DNA from: Congeria kusceri
Taxonomy: Eukaryota; Mollusca; Bivalvia; Myida; Dreissenidae
Length of the DNA stretch: 64,000 bases
Assembly (NCBI GenBank): GCA_027627225.1
Contig: CM051033.1
Location: 54,110,410 to 54,174,409 of the forward strand
Direction of reading: 5' to 3'
Shown here: in pieces, positions 49,641 through 61,250 of the stretch
Position numbering within the stretch: position 1 is the stretch's first letter
Layout of the letters: every line of letters begins with the position of its first letter
Position numbers and translations under genes: made by a program
Notes under the pieces: model-generated
Database searches by the model: none
Seen by the model: only the letters and a program-made list of their open reading frames with translations
What the model was told of the DNA's origin: nothing

Positions 49641-50648
49641 AATGTTCCTACATAACAATATCTGTGTTATTGTATGGGTACCATTAACATATGAGGGAAA
49701 CCAATATGTTACAAAGCAAACAATGTGAATTGATATTTCCACCACTGTAATTTTCAAAGCTCTACAGCTTAATTATCCAATTCATCATACCCTCCAATGT
49801 ATTGAAATCAACAAATTTTACATCATATTTCATGAAGTATACTGTCTTGTATACATAGAAAGGAGCAAAAGAAAAATGTGGCACAAGAATACAAGCACAA
49901 TTAAGAATAATGGCCCCATTACAAGGGATGATAAACAAAATTAAACAAAAAATGACATTAACTCTCAAATATAATACAAACATGTTCAAAAACCTCCAGC
50001 ATCTTTCAAAACTATCGTTCCTGAGCTCAAATTACTACAATCTGAAACAGACATCTTGGGTGTTTTTCAAAATATGTACTATATGAAATCATTCTGAACG
50101 AGGACCTTAACAGGAAAACAACCTGGCCTCTAACAAGAGCCAGTAATTAACCTGTTTTCATTTCGCTAAAGGATAATAAATTTTGCAACAGCAGCAGATG
50201 CATGAAACCCTAGGAAATACTCACAATGACTAGGATTCAAAACACATATGATAACTTCACCAGTCTAGAGAAAGCACAAAACAAAAAGCAAAATCATCAA
50301 ATCCAGAACATTGCATACTAGTAGACATTTCTAAGGGTTTTATTTGAAACAAACTTCGTGAAGAAGAAAAAAAAACATCCTGCATACTGCTTGTCAATAA
50401 CATAGCAGACACCCAACCGACAATGTTCAGCAGGAGACAAAATGATTTCAAACATGAGAGTTACTTTCAGAGATGGTTGTAATGATTTCAGTGGTTGTAT
50501 TTCATTACCTAGATTTGAGTGATATGTTAATCAAAAGAAATTGTAACCGTCTTTCTTGCCCTATCATCTATAAAATGATACAAGAGTTTTAAATTTCTGT
50601 ATAACCATTAACTGAATGTTTCAAGAGTTATCTTGCTTTCCCTACCAT
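49641..50648. other. Proximal 3' flank of PARP copy 2
   Basis: Homologous to about 13880-14640 of copy 1, ending in only about three units of the ~40-bp stop-codon repeat (50540-50680). No gene seen. Confidence 0.6.
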
Positions 50649-51495
50649 CTACTGAACGCTGCAAGAGTCGTCCTTCTTGGGCGGCCGATAAATTGTAGAT
50701 GAAGGCTGATTCCAAGAAGCCCCAGGTGGGCTCGGTGCTTGGGCACTCGTTGACGAGGTACGTGTGGGGGAAGTGTAGCCGGATGACCGGGTGTTGGTTA
50801 GACCAGAACATGTGTTTATGGGGCTTGCTGGGCGTGCTGCTATTGTAGGCTGAGCAGGTGGAGCAGAGCCAGAGGAGCTTGGGTATGCAAAAGGCTGTGG
50901 AGCAGCGTATGACTGTTGTGATGCCGCCGCAGCCGGTGTTGGTATAGCCGTTGGTAGTGGTGCTTGATGAACAGCCGGTGACGAAATTGAACTGGAGGAA
51001 TAAGAAGAGACTACAGACCTCCTTAGCATTGGTGGGGTCACTGCTAAAGGAATATCCCTGTCCCGGGTGGCATTATACTGAATAAGGTACTCAGGATAGT
51101 ACGCATTTTTTTCGAAAAGAACAAAAATGCTGGGATTAACAACATTATCTACACAAGAATCATATAGCTCATGGTCTTTTCCTGGCTTTCCAGGGGGCCT
51201 TTTGTACTCCTTATTCCCTGTAGTGTAGTAACCCACAAGTACCTCAGCCTGGAACATGAACCTTTCCAGCTTATCTGACGGCTTGGTGTAGCTGTGACTG
51301 TAACTTGCTTTCCTAGCAAAGTACGCTCCTTGGCCATACAATGTTGCATTTTTTCCGCACAAACGGAAGTCAAAGTTATTGATGCAGATTCCCCGGACTG
51401 TGTCCTGGCTGTCAGTTCCGTGGAAAAGCTGACGTTTATCGACAGGGTTTCTATCGCCAAGTCTCCGCTGATTGTTAAGCATGGTCTTCTCATGA
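50649..51495 (-). CDS. PARP copy 2, catalytic exon and tail
   Basis: Open throughout: HEKTMLNNQRRLGDRNPVD, RQLFHGTDSQD, GQGAYFARKASYSHSYT, HELYDSCVDN, FEKNAYYPEYLIQY, then a Ser/Pro/Ala tail ending DDSCSVQ and TAG. It keeps the H, Y and third-position Y of copy 1. The tail is longer than in copy 1 by a segment including APSPPGASWNQPSSTIYR. That the frame survives with many substitutions suggests selection after duplication (inference). Confidence 0.9.
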
Positions 51496-52456
51496 CTGGA
51501 ACAAGTAAATTAGTCTTGTTCTTGGTTGCAATAAAAGAATAGAGAGATATTTAGAAATAACACATTTTTATGTTGATTTTAGATTATTAAGGCAAATAAT
51601 TTCTCATTATTAGGAATATTTTAATCCGATTACCACCTGCTTTTATGAATATTAAATCAATTTGTCTGATATCATTGCGTACAAACATAATTTAGAACAC
51701 AGTTCTGAAGAAGGGTAAGATTAAGCTTTGTAAAGGATGTAGGCTAAGTGATGGTACATATGACAGTTCTCAGGACTAGGCTTTTCAATTTGATAATAGT
51801 ATTTTTAAGTTTTAACCAGCTTTATCCATGTATTAGGCATGTATAACATGTACTATCATGGCATGTATAACATACTATCACATAAGGCAAACATCCACTA
51901 TCACATTTGGATATAATTTTGAATGAAATCAACCTGGTCTTAAAAATAATGATTAAGGATTTTCCAGGATTTGTTTAGCATGCGTTGACAACTATGTAGC
52001 AGTAGGCATGTTGTGGGCACGTTACCATCAATATTTATTAAGCAGGGTTCATATAAATATTCTCTAACAAAATCCAAGCCCTTTTTAAGTACATTCCAAG
52101 AACAAAAAACACAATTCAAGCATTTGTTTAGTCTGCCATATTTACATTTACAATAGGTTCGATGTTGTTGACTTTTAAACTGTTGCCTCTTATTATTAAG
52201 CTAAAATAAGCACTTTTTTAAGCATTTTATAGTTTTCCATGAGCAAATAAGTATTTTAAGCACTCTCAGTCCGTCATATGCACTTTAAAAAAAAGAAATT
52301 CAAATTCAAGCACTATCAAAGATCCGTATGAACCCTGTTGAAGAAGTTCCACTCACACCTCTCGATTACTCTACAAAAGTGAATGATGGAGACTAATGAG
52401 AGATGAGAACTTTCATACGTGGAGGAGTTGAAAACTCTTGGCAAAATAACACTTAC

Positions 52457-52545
52457 TTGCAGAATGCAGACAATAAAGCGTGATTCTGTACTCGAAATAC
52501 AGCCTCCAGATTGTGCTGATCTGGAGACATCGTTTTGTAGGTTAT
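52457..52545 (-). CDS. PARP copy 2, 'RVQN' exon with shifted acceptor
   Basis: The position matching the copy 1 acceptor (AAG at 52555-52553) would leave a 96-nt exon that is out of phase, because copy 2 has lost 2 nt. An AG 7 nt further in (GTCTCAG, ending 52546) gives an 89-nt exon with the correct phase: ITYKTMSPDQHNLEAV then FRVQNHALLSAFC. Donor GTAAGT. Confidence 0.7.
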
Positions 52546-54813
52546 CTGAGACCTTCAAATATAAATACACTTGTTACTCTAGAGAATCTGTTCATACTAG
52601 GGCCTAGCTAGGTGGGAAATTGTCCCTTTGTTTGCAATGTCGGTAGGTAATATGGTAGATTATTTTGTTGTTGGTTATTTAAAATACTGCATTTCTAAAA
52701 AGTAGAGTTACGTCCTTAAACAATTTCTGACAATAATACTAGAAATTGAAATCATAAGACATGAGAATAAATTTCATGTCACCATTAACCTAGCCTATCT
52801 TCCATTCATGGTAGTGGGCTTATTGTAGGCTCCATTAAGACATTAATTGAGTGCCACGCAAGCTTTATGCGATATGCTCTGCAAAAAATATCTGATCTAG
52901 TTAAAGGTTTGGTTACCTGCTAAGTAGTAAGTATAACTGGCCACTCATGTTAAGCATGCAAGTAGAAACCTGACAAACATTTAACCAGCCATGAATGCCA
53001 GTTGTCTGATTATTATTTCCTAACCATGAACAGACTTTTGTGAGGACTGACATGTAATTTTCTATCGGTATATTAACACACATTAACATACAGGCTAATC
53101 CAGGACGGCACTTTCCGCTTTTATGGCATTTTCTGTTTCAAGGAAGTCTCTTCTAAACATAAATCCACTAAATGCGGTAAGTGCCGTCTCGGATTAGCCT
53201 GTGCAGTCCAAATCAGCCTGTGCGGACTGCACAGGCTAATCCGGTTGACACTTTACGCACATGCATTAAGTCTGGTTTTCCCACGACGCGCCTCATATAT
53301 TACTATATAGTAACATTTTTGTACGTAAAACATCCCTATTATTGCTTCTGAAATGTTATTATTGAAAAGTGCCCCGCCACAGCAGGGCATATTTTGATAA
53401 TTGCCCTGCCGATCTTTCGCACGCGCGCCTCTGATATCTTCACGAAAAAGATGGCTAAGAACGTGAAACTCAACATATGGAGACAGCCTTTTATCAGTCT
53501 CAAACACCTATACAAAGCTTAACATGTTGGACACTCCTGTACCCTGGATAGTACATATTGCCACAAAACTTAAATAGAAAGTAAAGAGTGGCAAAAATAC
53601 CTGTGGCATCAAGAAGTTCTGTTATTTCGCCGATAGAGCCAACAAGCACCAAACACTATCAATGCTTTGGCATTAGAGGTGCTTTGCTAGTAAGACTAAA
53701 TCCGCATTGTGAATGCCCCTGACCGAGTATGCAGTCCTACCACTTTTACATTACAATACCTAGGCTCGAAGATTAACAGGTCCTGTATACTTTTTTGATT
53801 TATTAACACAACAGGTGAAGACGTTTACACGCTTTCAACCCGACCCTGGACACATCAGCTTTTTTTAACATAATTCTTATCATAAATCCACACGAGTGCA
53901 TTATAGATTATAATATATCCAACTTTAAAATCCACAAGAAAAAAGAAAAGCAATCTAACGCTCTAGATCTGTCGAAACAAAAATGACATCACTAGTGATG
54001 ACGTGTACAATCTACATGTCCTTGATAGTACCCACATAGGCATATCTGAGCCATTTTGCATTGTTTGGGCATTACTTGTCCTACACAGGAATAACATTGG
54101 AATACAAATCTACAAATGCATTTTTCTTATTGTAGAAAGGTTTTATATTTAACTGAGATATAGGTATATCGAAATGCACCATAAATTAGATCTACATGTA
54201 TGGCAAATGTAGATATGTCAAGGTATAATTAAATACATTTTAAACCTAAGTTCATACATGTTGTCATGAAAATCGTCTGTGGTCGCTAATAATAAAAAAT
54301 GATAACTTAAAATACCATAACATGTACTGGTTGTAAGTTAAGATGTAAATAAACATGATAAAGCGTAAAAAAAATACATTTACATTTCTTTTGACAAGAA
54401 TCTTAAATAAATTGGAAAGAAATAAAAAAAAACATGAATGTCATAAGAAACAAATACGAACGATAATTAAAACATATGTATTAAAAAGGCCAATATCGCT
54501 TTGCCGGAGCTATTATCTAGCCATGCCCCCCCCCCGCCGCCATTTATTAACCTCTCATAAATGTCAGATTAAGAATATATGTAATATAGTATAATGGAAA
54601 AAAAAATCACCTGGAAACTAATTATCAGAATCATAACTAAGCCATATGACCAAAAGCTTTATATGAACGAGATAGTAAATAGTTGGCATACATAAGTATA
54701 TTCGCACACATTTATAAGGTGTACGTAAAAGACAATCGGAAAATTTGCTGGAATTTAAATTAAGACAAACATTTAGATCATGCCGTAAGTCATTTAATAA
54801 GAACTAAATTCAC
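52546..54813. other. Intron of PARP copy 2
   Basis: Lacks the LINE found in the copy 1 intron. Contains a truncated hairpin MITE (53091-53295). Otherwise AT-rich and unrecognised. Confidence 0.55.
53091..53295. repeat. Hairpin MITE fragment
   Basis: Contains 'aggctaatccaggacggca', 'ttcaaggaagtctcttct' and ends 'cccacgacgcgcctca' followed by TATA. Left end truncated. An internal 'gcctgtgc' segment is doubled (about 53197-53240). Same family as 7665-7927. Confidence 0.8.
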
Positions 54814-54937
54814 CTTGACAAACTCAGCATCTGTGTGTGACAACTGGACAAGTTCAAACGGATGTGATACATCCCACGGCACCCACGACGGTGGAAGCTC
54901 AACTTCAATTACCTGCGGGGGATCTAGACATGGCGGT
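54814..54937 (-). CDS. PARP copy 2, ART entry exon
   Basis: 124 nt, same length and phase as exon 7 of copy 1, between ATTTTCAG and GTGAAT. Encodes PPCLDPPQVIEVELPPSW, PWDVSHPFELVQLSHTD, AEFVK. Open in the ancestral frame. Confidence 0.82.
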
Positions 54938-55104
54938 CTGAAAATCAAAAAAAAAAATTGATGCTTGCACACTTTAAAGGCCCTTTGTGTAACATACAAG
55001 CAACATTTTGCATCATGTGAAAAAAACAACACACACAACACAAATATGTTTTACTTCATGTTTTACAGCATTATGAATGAATTTCAGGCCTGTCATGGGA
55101 AAAT

Positions 55105-55272
55105 CGGGCTTAATGCATGTGCATAAAGTGCCGTCCCGGAACAGCCTGTACAGTGAGTAGAGAGACTTCCATGAAACAGAAAATACCATTAAAGCGGAAA
55201 GTGCAATCCTGGATTAACCTGTGCAGACTGCACAGGCTAATCCTGTGCGACATTTTACGCACATGCATTTAG
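55105..55272. repeat. Hairpin MITE fragment in PARP copy 2 intron
   Basis: From 'cgggcttaatgcatgtgc' through 'gcctgtacag' and 'gactgcacaggctaatcc' to 'ttttacgcacatgcattta'. Lacks the terminal TGTGG repeats seen at 7665. Confidence 0.8.
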
Positions 55273-55456
55273 CTCACTTGTATTTATTTGCACACAATGG
55301 TACGCAAGATTTCCCTACATTCCTCCTAGACGTTAACCTGCATGACTAAACATCTAAAAACACAAACATTGTCAGAGAATTAAACTTAAGTGGATCATTT
55401 CTTAAGATTTATTTTATTTGCATTTTTTTTTTATTGTCCAAACAAAATTGTATTAC

Positions 55457-55658
55457 GTTTTGTTATCCTGGACATCTCGGTAAGGTAAGACACAAACAGT
55501 GGACAACGTCGGAGTTTCCTACTGGCCCCAGTGTCCATATTTCGCTGCTGCATGGAATCGAAGTCAATCACATACTTCCACTTGTAGTTCTCACGCGAAT
55601 ACAGGAAGGTGGGCTGCTTGGCAAGGAACTTTGCCTCTAATGTATGTTGGAAGGAATC
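55457..55658 (-). pseudogene. PARP copy 2, WWE exon with 5-bp duplication
   Basis: Opens after AACTGCAG: DSFQHTLEAKFLAKQPTF, ENYKWKYVIDFDSMQQRN, TGASRKLRRCPLFVSY, then frameshifted. It is 202 nt versus 197 in copy 1 because CTTAC is doubled on the minus strand. Donor GTAATA is conserved. Confidence 0.88.
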
Positions 55659-55690
55659 CTGCAGTTACAGTCTGTGTCATTACTTGTCAT

Positions 55691-57721
55691 CAATGGACAT
55701 CAGTGAAGGCTCAACGCTCAACTTAATATCAACAAGGCTTTGAAAGTATTGCAAGAAATACAGGAGTCACCTACCAGTGAAAACCCCTACTAATTAAACA
55801 TTGTGCAATACCGTCAAATCGCCCTTCATCTGAGATACACAAATTTTCATATTCAAATCCAATTTGTCACTGCAGTATTATGTTGTTGTTTTTTTTCTAT
55901 TTTAGTAACATTGACCAGACATTCAAGTTACTTTTTGAGTTATTGCAGTACTAAACTGATAGAGGGCAATCATATAGTCCATTCTGTGTACCAAGTTTCA
56001 TGATCATATGTTATGTTCTTTTCGAATTATTACAGTATTAAGTTTATTTCTATTTTAAGTCACAGTCACGTGACCTTTTTCCTACGAGCGTGTACAATCC
56101 TCACCTTGCTCTTTCTATGTATACACAGTTTCATCGAAGTATCTTCAGTCATGGCGATTTCGAAAACACATTTCTGGTTAGCGCGGTTTACGTGAAAAAT
56201 TGAAATAAAAAATGTTAAGCTTTGTGGATACAAAAAAGGATTGCAAATGCTTGAAGCTGGACATTAATTGTATAAATACCGTGGATCGACGTCCGCACTT
56301 TGGAGGTAAAAGTTGCATAGTCGTTCAATTTTGTTTTGTTTTGAAAAACAAATCGCTGTTCTATTTTTAGCTCCGCGCAAGGGTGATGTGAACAAATATT
56401 ACCCTGGGATATAACTTTTGGTCTATGGAAAAAATACACAGAGTGGTCACGTGAGGTGTAATAATATTTTAGATCACCCTCTCAGCCATGTGTTATTTAT
56501 ATAATATTAATCCCGCCATTACTGATAAACTTTATTATAAACATATTGCATTTAAAACGTCATTTACAAACATTATGGCACATCAACGATTGACAAAGTA
56601 CAAGAACTGTATAATTATTCATTATGCAACATATGTATGCAGCAATGGTATTTAAAACGTGCACATCTGTGCATGTATAAGTTTATATACAATAATATAT
56701 ATATATATATATATACAGTATTTACACAGAAACCACGTTAAACTGTAATACAAAACATTTAAAAACAGAACAACTGGCACCACAAAGGAAGCCAAGTTCA
56801 CTTTGGAAGCTCTGTTCCCGATTTTAAAACCAGTTGGACGGAAAATATCAGTGACTTTTGAGGTGAAGTGTTGATAATATTCTTTCATTTGATGGGTCTG
56901 GTAAATTCAAATCACCATTTTAACTATTGTCCTTTAATCCACGTTTTAAATTTAATAAAAATGTATAATAAATATAAATGTATGTCCCGCTGATAATACA
57001 ATACAAAGCGGTAATACAACTGTGAAAACACATCAAAACAGTGACATGTATGAAAAAATAAGGAATCTTGATAGTCAATCTATTTCTAAAATAGTAAATT
57101 ACACTTTGAAGACCGATTGAAAGTTTTGTTCGCATGATCTCTTAGCCAACCCACAAAATCTTTAACGTGCATGGTCTTGAAAGTTCAAACTTAAAACATT
57201 TGTATTTCGCGGTGTAACAAGTTTAAAATCCTATTTTTACCATAAAGACTGTTTATTGGTTATGCTGTCAGGTATTTATGGTCGACCCACCTTATCACAA
57301 ACAGTCAGACATAAATAAATCTATATAAATAGCCTGTAAATGTATTAATAACCTGTTTGGTATTCCACAATCTTAAAAAATACAATAACCTGTTTGGTAT
57401 TCCAAAATCTTAAAATAGAATATTGCATAGACATTTTACAAACCAGCAATGGGTTATTGTTTTTGAACCTTTGAACTGTAGAACAATGTTATAAAATCCA
57501 GACTTCAATTGTTTAAATATTCTGAAGTGTGATTCAATCTGATACTAGCTCAAATTAAAATTGTACGTCAGAGTATTGCAATAAATAAAGTGTTTTTTTT
57601 TCAACATCAACATTATTTGTGACATAATATTTATGACTGATGTTATAAGAGATTTAAGTCCTGTGTTGGTCTTTCATAAGAAACGTCGAGAAATTTGACG
57701 CATAGTGTCTGCCCTGAAAGA
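55691..57721. other. Intergenic, between PARP copy 2 and a small upstream gene
   Basis: AT-rich with an (AT) run at about 56695-56716. No zinc-finger or WWE exon was found, which is why copy 2 is called 5'-truncated. Parts may be the 3' untranslated region of the 57.7-kb gene. Confidence 0.55.
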
Positions 57722-58954
57722 TTACTGTCGTCTTCTGTAGGCTTGCGATGTGCGGCTAAACGCGTTCCGGATGGCTTCCATTTTCACAAGACAGTTCACG
57801 ACTTTAGCGGTGACTGAAAATGAAGTTCACAATAAGCATAAACTGACAAATGTCGACCGGCTGTGTATACAGTCAGATCACAGTGCTAATTGTGCAGAAG
57901 TTTGCATTTCCATAAAGATAAACATACGCACGTAATTGTGTAAATAATAACTAGTCCTAGATATAAGGACACACAAAAATATAACGGAATTTACGAAGCT
58001 TGCATTAGGCAGCCGATTTCAAAAACACAGAATTTGCAGCGATAACTATAAATTAACATACACCTTGCATTTATTTTACAATTTAAATGACAATATTTAA
58101 ACAGTATAAGACATTGTTATACAGTTACATAATGAATACAATCCGTAAATATTACAACATAGCAGTGAAAACGTCGTTGTTATAATACCAATTTCTGGCG
58201 AATTCAAAGCTATGGCCCGCTCATGCAGATAGGACTGTCCCAAGAGTTTGACTAAAATAATTAATGTAAACACTTTAATTTTATTTGATAAATAATTTGA
58301 TAGTTAACAATGTAGCGGTAAATATGATGTTTATAAAACAAATTATTGCATTGAGATCATTAAATTATATATTGCAAAACGTTCCAACCCCAGTTTGAAT
58401 ATTTACAACATATAATAAGCATTGGAAATATTTAATGCTAGAAACATGCATCTACAACTTTCTGCCTGACATCCATCTAGCTTTAAAGCACTCGGAGAGC
58501 GGAGACTCCGCTAAGGTAGCATATTTCCGCATGTTTTGATGGCAACACATTAGTTTATACCACTTATTTGCCCCAATGCTTTTAATAATTACATTGACAA
58601 CTATGTAATCCTATACAAACATTTTCAGATCCAGATGGTGATCCGGTTCACCACTAAATCTTAATTTGTTCACTGGTGTATTCCTATCATTTCCATAAAC
58701 TGTAATGTCAATCCGATCATGTTCGCGAAAAGTAGCTAACTTACAAACACTCCGACAAGGACTAGTAAGCCAACACCAGCAAAAGCTTAATATTGGCGGA
58801 GTTAAATGGTAATACAATATTACAATATATAAGTTATATTAATACCTCGAGTCAGCTCATTCATTTCTGTGTCGAGTTCGACATTAAGTGCATGTTGATC
58901 CTCGGGGTTTCGCAAGAGACTGACCACACTTTCGAATTCTCGAAGAAGCGACAT
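57722..58954 (-). CDS. Small four-exon gene, 115 aa, unrecognised
   Basis: Exons 58954-58846, 58735-58652, 58251-58189 and 57813-57722 are bounded by GT/AG, and every internal junction is phase 1. Joined they read MSLLREFESVVSLLRNPEDQ, then NVELDTEMNELTRATF, REHDRIDITVYGN, KLRFSVKLLGQSYLHERAIA, LNSPEIVTAKVVNCLVKMEA, and end FSRTSQAYRRRQ. It has no signal peptide or membrane segment and looks mostly helical with a basic C-terminus. Three consecutive phase-compatible introns in short open exons are unlikely by chance. Weak points: the exon 2 acceptor has a poor pyrimidine tract, and an alternative donor (GTATAG) after KMF exists in exon 2. I do not recognise the family. Confidence 0.55.
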
Positions 58955-61164
58955 GATGTGCAATTCTCCCGCTACAGTTAATAATAAAAATCAAATTGAT
59001 GCGTGCCTTTTATTATCTTATTAAATGTCAACGTTAGGGAACATATAATATTATCTTTTACCTTACTAAATCCACTTCAGAGACATGCATCATCTAACTG
59101 TAAATGTAGAAATAGCTAATATTCAAAATTAGAAACTGATGTTTAAAATGATACGGGGTTTATTACGTAAATTATAATGCACAGTGCAAATAGGAATTGT
59201 ACCATCCATTACGATCCAAACGGCCTGCGTCACGAGTCTGGTACCCTGTCGTGTGTTCAGTGTCAGCACCTGAGTCCACGACTGTGTGATAGCTCGTCTA
59301 TATATAATGTTCGTTCGTTCATACGCCAAATCGATCATCGCCGCTTAAAATATAATTCGATGTTGCATAAGCATATTTTGTTTTATAAAGCACCCAGTTT
59401 TTTACCTTCCGTGAATTTTTTTCATTTCCGATATATTGCACATCGTTCAATGCTTAATACAATGAAACAATACAAAATTGTGGTCACCGCATTCGATGTT
59501 TTGGAAAATGCATGTAAATGGCCTACCCGTGAATGCATTTTAGGAAATGTTGATGCTGTTTTTGTTTTAGCAAAACAATATTATTGACCATTGATTGGTA
59601 AAAAATAACGACATCCTAGTGGTTGAAATGGGTAATTGTAAGAAAGCAATACGTTACATAGTGAAAAAATAATATTATATTTGCCAAAAAATGCTTTTTT
59701 ATCCTTTTTTTTAACCAAAAAAAATCAGCATTTTGTAATCATATAAAAGTTTGGTTTTGACTATCGAAAAAATCTGTTCCGTGAAAATTCCTGAATTTTC
59801 GATATTTATTACATAATTATATTCTTAACAAATTGCAAAGAAAACAAGGGGTCACCGTGCTTGTTTTCGGGAAAAAATATGTAGTTTACATGTGCGTATT
59901 GGACATTTTTCTGTAAAAAAACAGGATGGAATGACATTCATAATTTATAGCAATACACTTATAAAAGTAAATAGATATATATTATATATAATTATTTTAG
60001 TAACAGCAGTTGATTATGACTAAGTACAAAACGTTATTACAGCCAAAACACTTTCACAATAATCGCAAGCACGTGCACAGCTATATGCGAGTCCAATGTT
60101 CAGTCAGCATGTTCCTACTTTCGTTTTCAGTGTATTATCAAACTTTCGCAAATAAAATCGAGTCACAAGACACTCCTACTATGATCATGGCAATTATTAT
60201 GAATACATTTGATTTCAGTTGGTAATTACTGTGTACACAATATTTAATAATTATTATTATCTGTCAAAACACTTCCCATTAAGAAGGTTTAAATCAACTC
60301 CACTGATGCGCGAAAAGATGCGCAGAAACAAACTACCGAAATCGGCTTTAAGGAAGTTTACGCTATCTTGATTTTTAAAGGTGATCTAAAATCCTTGTAA
60401 GTTTTGGTAGCTTGCAGTGCTTGCAGCGCCGCCCCAATAATTGGAGCAACAACGGAACTGTCAAATATCAAATACATAGTTTTTAAATGAAATATTTGAA
60501 TTGATTTTGCGCAAATGCATTGGGGCGGCAAAAGGATACTAATGACAATCAGTTTCCAAAGCGAAGGTAAACACCACTGTGCGCTGCAATTTATGGCCTT
60601 ACTATCCTTAATTGGCACACGCAACTATCTATTAACTACCATTTACATGACCGACGAGTGCGATTAGCTACTGGTATATGAAAACTACTAAATGTTGACA
60701 GTGTTACATTAAAACAATAAATGTTTACTACTAATAATACTTGTATATGGGACAAACAGAGCAGTACATGTTAGCCACTTCTTTGATGACACATCAATGT
60801 GAATATTCCTATTCAATATTATATGGCTTTACATTTCCCAGGTCCATTTGGATAACGTCACACAAAATAAGTTCGTTCAACGCACTGTGAAATAACCAAA
60901 TTTGGTTACACGCACTTGTCTACGCGCTTAATATATCTGGTGCAAAGAAAGAAGTCGAGGCAAACGTATGCATGTGTGTATTGTGTAGCGTATGAGGACA
61001 TTTAGCACCAAAGCCGCATTATAATGTGGACTGTAGACACTGCGTCTGTCCCCTCGCCGTTACCTAATTTACTTTTAGAGAAACATCGTTAGTTTCCAGT
61101 TTAGAATCATATCTACAACTTCCAGCTATTTTAGTTTTACTGAAATATATTTTTTTAATTTTGG
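58955..61164. other. Upstream of the small gene; nothing firm
   Basis: The segment 59165-59340 is less AT-rich and may be promoter or 5' untranslated sequence. At 60433-60530 CCGCCCCAAT and ATTGGGGCGG form an inverted repeat about 90 bp apart, and CCGCCCCAATG recurs at about 61543. No gene recognised. Confidence 0.4.
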
Positions 61165-61250
61165 TGTGGCCATGCGCCGTGCGGGAATTGAACACGGGTT
61201 GCTTAGGTGAGAAGAGTGTGTGTCAAGCACTGCGCTGGCAGGACAGTCTC
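61165..61250 (-). repeat. tRNA-derived SINE-like sequence
   Basis: The minus strand reads CCAGCGCAGTGCTTGACAC, CTCTTCTCACCTAAGC, then GTGTTCAATTCCCGC (degenerate B box) and ACGGCGCATGGCC. This arrangement is typical of tRNA-derived SINE heads in molluscs (from memory). The frames across it are not genes. Confidence 0.5.

Larger units (their letters stand above)
50649..55658 (-). pseudogene. 5'-truncated second copy of the PARP12/ZAP-like gene (second WWE + ART domain)
   Basis: Four exons on the minus strand match exons 6-9 of the first copy: 55658-55457, 54937-54814, 52545-52457 and 51495-50649. No winged-helix, CCCH or first-WWE exon is seen between 55.7 and 64 kb. The first of these exons has a GGTAA duplication (plus strand 55479-55488), adding 5 nt and shifting the frame, so the normally spliced product would stop early in the next exon (HRHV then TAG). 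The last three exons are mutually in phase and keep the catalytic motifs. It could be a pseudogene, or express only an ART-domain protein from another promoter. Sequence alone cannot decide. Confidence 0.82.
42343..55690. repeat. Segmental duplication, copy 2
   Basis: Second copy of the 10235-21090 block in the same orientation. It is longer because of a ~3-kb block of tandem repeats (about 42540-45500) and the absence or presence of other insertions: copy 1 has a LINE in the intron at 17.3-18.8 kb, copy 2 has MITE fragments at 53.1 and 55.1 kb. Confidence 0.85.

Noticed and set aside
55691..57721. Missing zinc-finger exons of PARP copy 2
   Set aside because: I looked for minus-strand CCCH and W-x-W-Y-W coding with splice sites upstream of 55658 and saw none.
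59177..59587. 136-aa plus-strand frame
   Set aside because: Longest frame in its area, but no recognisable motif, no splice context and AT-rich codon usage; a chance frame is more likely. Transcript data would settle it.
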